Source: ENR-C20 sp942493145
GTDB taxonomy: Bacteria; Bacillota; Clostridia; Acetivibrionales; DTU013
DNA length: 64,000 nucleotides
Assembly: GCA_942493145.1 (NCBI GenBank)
Contig: OW818679.1
Location: forward strand, 62,001-126,000
Reading direction: 5' to 3'
Shown here: positions 63,047 through 64,000 of the stretch, in pieces
Position numbering within the stretch: the first letter of the stretch is position 1
Layout: every line of letters starts with the position of its first letter
Notes under the pieces: model-generated
The model's database searches: none
What the model was told of the DNA's origin: nothing
The model's input: the letters and a program-made list of their open reading frames with translations, nothing else
Position numbers and translations under genes: made by a program

Positions 63047-63252
63047 AAAGGCCAGTGAAGGTGGTTTTTGATAGTAATTAATCATTCAAGAGGTTGATTT
63101 TCTTCTTCCTTCGTGCTTTTGCTAGTGTGACTTTCTGCATATTCAGTCGCGCCGACAGGAATGCCGTGAGCTATCTTGTCGTTTTTATCAGTGGCTTATA
63201 GTTTTGAGATTACATTGCGTGGCTTCGCCTTCGACATTGGGGTTGGTGGCAA

Positions 63253-63675
63253 CTATGACCTCCCGGATGTTACCTTCTCTGATCGGGTAAGAAGCTCCTT
63301 GATCCGTATGTCATCAGGTCCTATTCCACCCATTGGTGAAATGACGCCATGAAGGACATGGTAAAGTCCTTTGAATTCCCTTGTCCTTTCCATGGCTACG
63401 ACATCTTTTGCATCTTCAACCACACAAAAAACAGTCCTGTCACGTGTTGCTGAACTGCAAATGTGACATGGATCCAATTCGGTGAGATTACTGCAAACCG
63501 AGCAGTATCTTGTTTTCAGTTTTGCGTCCCTTATGGCATTGACAAGATTGTCGGCCTTTTCCATAGGAAGGCTCAGAACATGGAAGGCAAGCCTCTGGGC
63601 AGTTTTATGTCCAATACCCGGTAGTTTCTCAAATTCCTCAATCAATTTTGCCACAGGCAGGGCGTAAAAGCTCAT
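63253..63675 (-). pseudogene. recR: recR copy B: N-terminal part, frameshifted
   Basis: ATG 63675 overlaps the ybaB stop (ATGA), the normal arrangement. The 140-residue frame starts correctly (LIEEFEKLPGIGHKTAQRLAFHVL, helix-hairpin-helix; CSVCSNLTELDPCHIC, zinc finger; Toprim) but runs off frame after ELLTR, where one base is missing relative to copy A (GATCGGG against GATTCGGG). A full RecR has about 198 residues. RecR acts with RecO/RecF in loading RecA. More deletions follow to about 63100. Confidence 0.85.
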
Positions 63676-63995
63676 ATAAGACCGCCAAGGCCGCCCATGC
63701 CGCCCATACCGCCCATACCGCCTGTGATCCTGGACATTTCCGAGTTGACCATCTCATCTGCTTTGCGTAATGCCTCGTTAACAGCAGCCATGATAAGGTC
63801 CTGGAGCATCTCCACATCATCAGGATCGACAACCTCCGGGTTTATTACAATTTCAGATATTTCCTTCTTGCCTGTTGCTGTGACTTTTACAGCCCCGCCG
63901 CCTGCAGTGGCTTCTACTGATTTTTCCTTAAGCTCTTCCTGCATTTTTTCCATATCTTTTTGCATCTTCTGTGCCTGCTTCATCAAATTCCCCAT
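63672..63995 (-). CDS. YbaB/EbfC nucleoid-associated protein
   Basis: 107 residues. MKQAQKMQKDMEKMQEELKEK (N-terminal helix), ATAGGGAVKVTATGKKEI and VEMLQDLIMAAVNEALRKADE are the family features; the C-terminal Gly/Met-rich tail (GGMGGMGGMG) is also typical. Binds DNA as a dimer. Next to recR, and probably dnaX lies beyond the window edge. The start is 5 bases from the end of the window, so an upstream alternative cannot be excluded. Confidence 0.93.
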   Translation of the reverse strand: MGNLMKQAQKMQKDMEKMQEELKEKSVEATAGGGAVKVTATGKKEISEIVINPEVVDPDDVEMLQDLIMAAVNEALRKADEMVNSEMSRITGGMGGMGGMGGLGGLI

Positions 63996-64000
63996 ATTTG

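Overview
The window is chromosomal DNA of a low-to-medium GC, endospore-type Clostridia bacterium. Gram-positive affiliation is supported by SLH-domain surface proteins, many TTG starts behind strong AGGAGG sites, and the gene order prfA / ZIP transporter / tsaC / ywlE / rpiB / upp / comEB / wecA-like / wecB / atpIBEFHAGDC, which resembles Bacillus and clostridial chromosomes. Combined with a Tad pilus locus lacking outer-membrane genes, FN3-SLH and transglutaminase-SLH proteins and very small hydrophobic proteins, this suggests a cellulolytic-type (cluster III-like) clostridium. The species cannot be named from the sequence.

Layout. 1-5.5 kb: a PadR regulator (cut by the window edge) with a DHA2 drug exporter, a flavodoxin, an orphan antitoxin beside a decayed toxin, a DUF4143-type AAA ATPase under a promoter flanked by a symmetric AATGTGATT array, tRNA-Ser and tadA. 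5.5-9 kb: a candidate structured RNA with its own promoter and terminator, a Gln/Met-rich anchored protein, an AEC transporter, a DUF456 protein, a zinc-ribbon protein and tRNA-Arg. 9-23 kb: secreted transglycosylase-like protein, MFS transporter, FN3-SLH protein, two peptidases (PepF, M29), a NarL-type two-component system and a three-gene ABC-2 exporter. 23-32.5 kb (minus): YkuS, SNF2 helicase, HelD, Tag, SLH-transglutaminase protein and two tiny membrane proteins. 32.7-38.5 kb (plus): a compact Tad pilus operon (TadZ, CpaF, TadB, TadC, Flp pilin, FHA protein). 38.4-40.3 kb: small membrane protein, SprA-like HExxH protein and a rhomboid-like protein without the catalytic motif.

40.3-42.0 kb: a complete ISL3-family insertion sequence with an exact 8-bp target duplication, inserted in the T-tract of the atp operon terminator. 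It carries a 229-bp highly structured non-coding segment downstream of its transposase. 42-49 kb (minus): full F1Fo ATP synthase operon. 49.2-50.9 kb (plus): motAB. 51-58.7 kb (minus): cell-wall precursor enzymes, pyrimidine salvage, translation and tRNA-modification genes. 58.8-62.5 kb: YvlB-like/DUF4097 and DUF2089 pair, and a chemoreceptor. 62.5-64 kb: ybaB and recR. recR is present as two partial, overlapping, non-identical copies meeting in a deletion-ridden junction, which looks like an assembly misjoin or a decayed duplication.

A recurring property is short tandem repeats, both in linkers of unrelated proteins (AEC transporter, transglycosylase, response regulator, HelD, TadZ, FHA protein, GT4 transferase) and between genes. 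In one case the stop/start junction of two Tad genes has been expanded into three 25-bp units.
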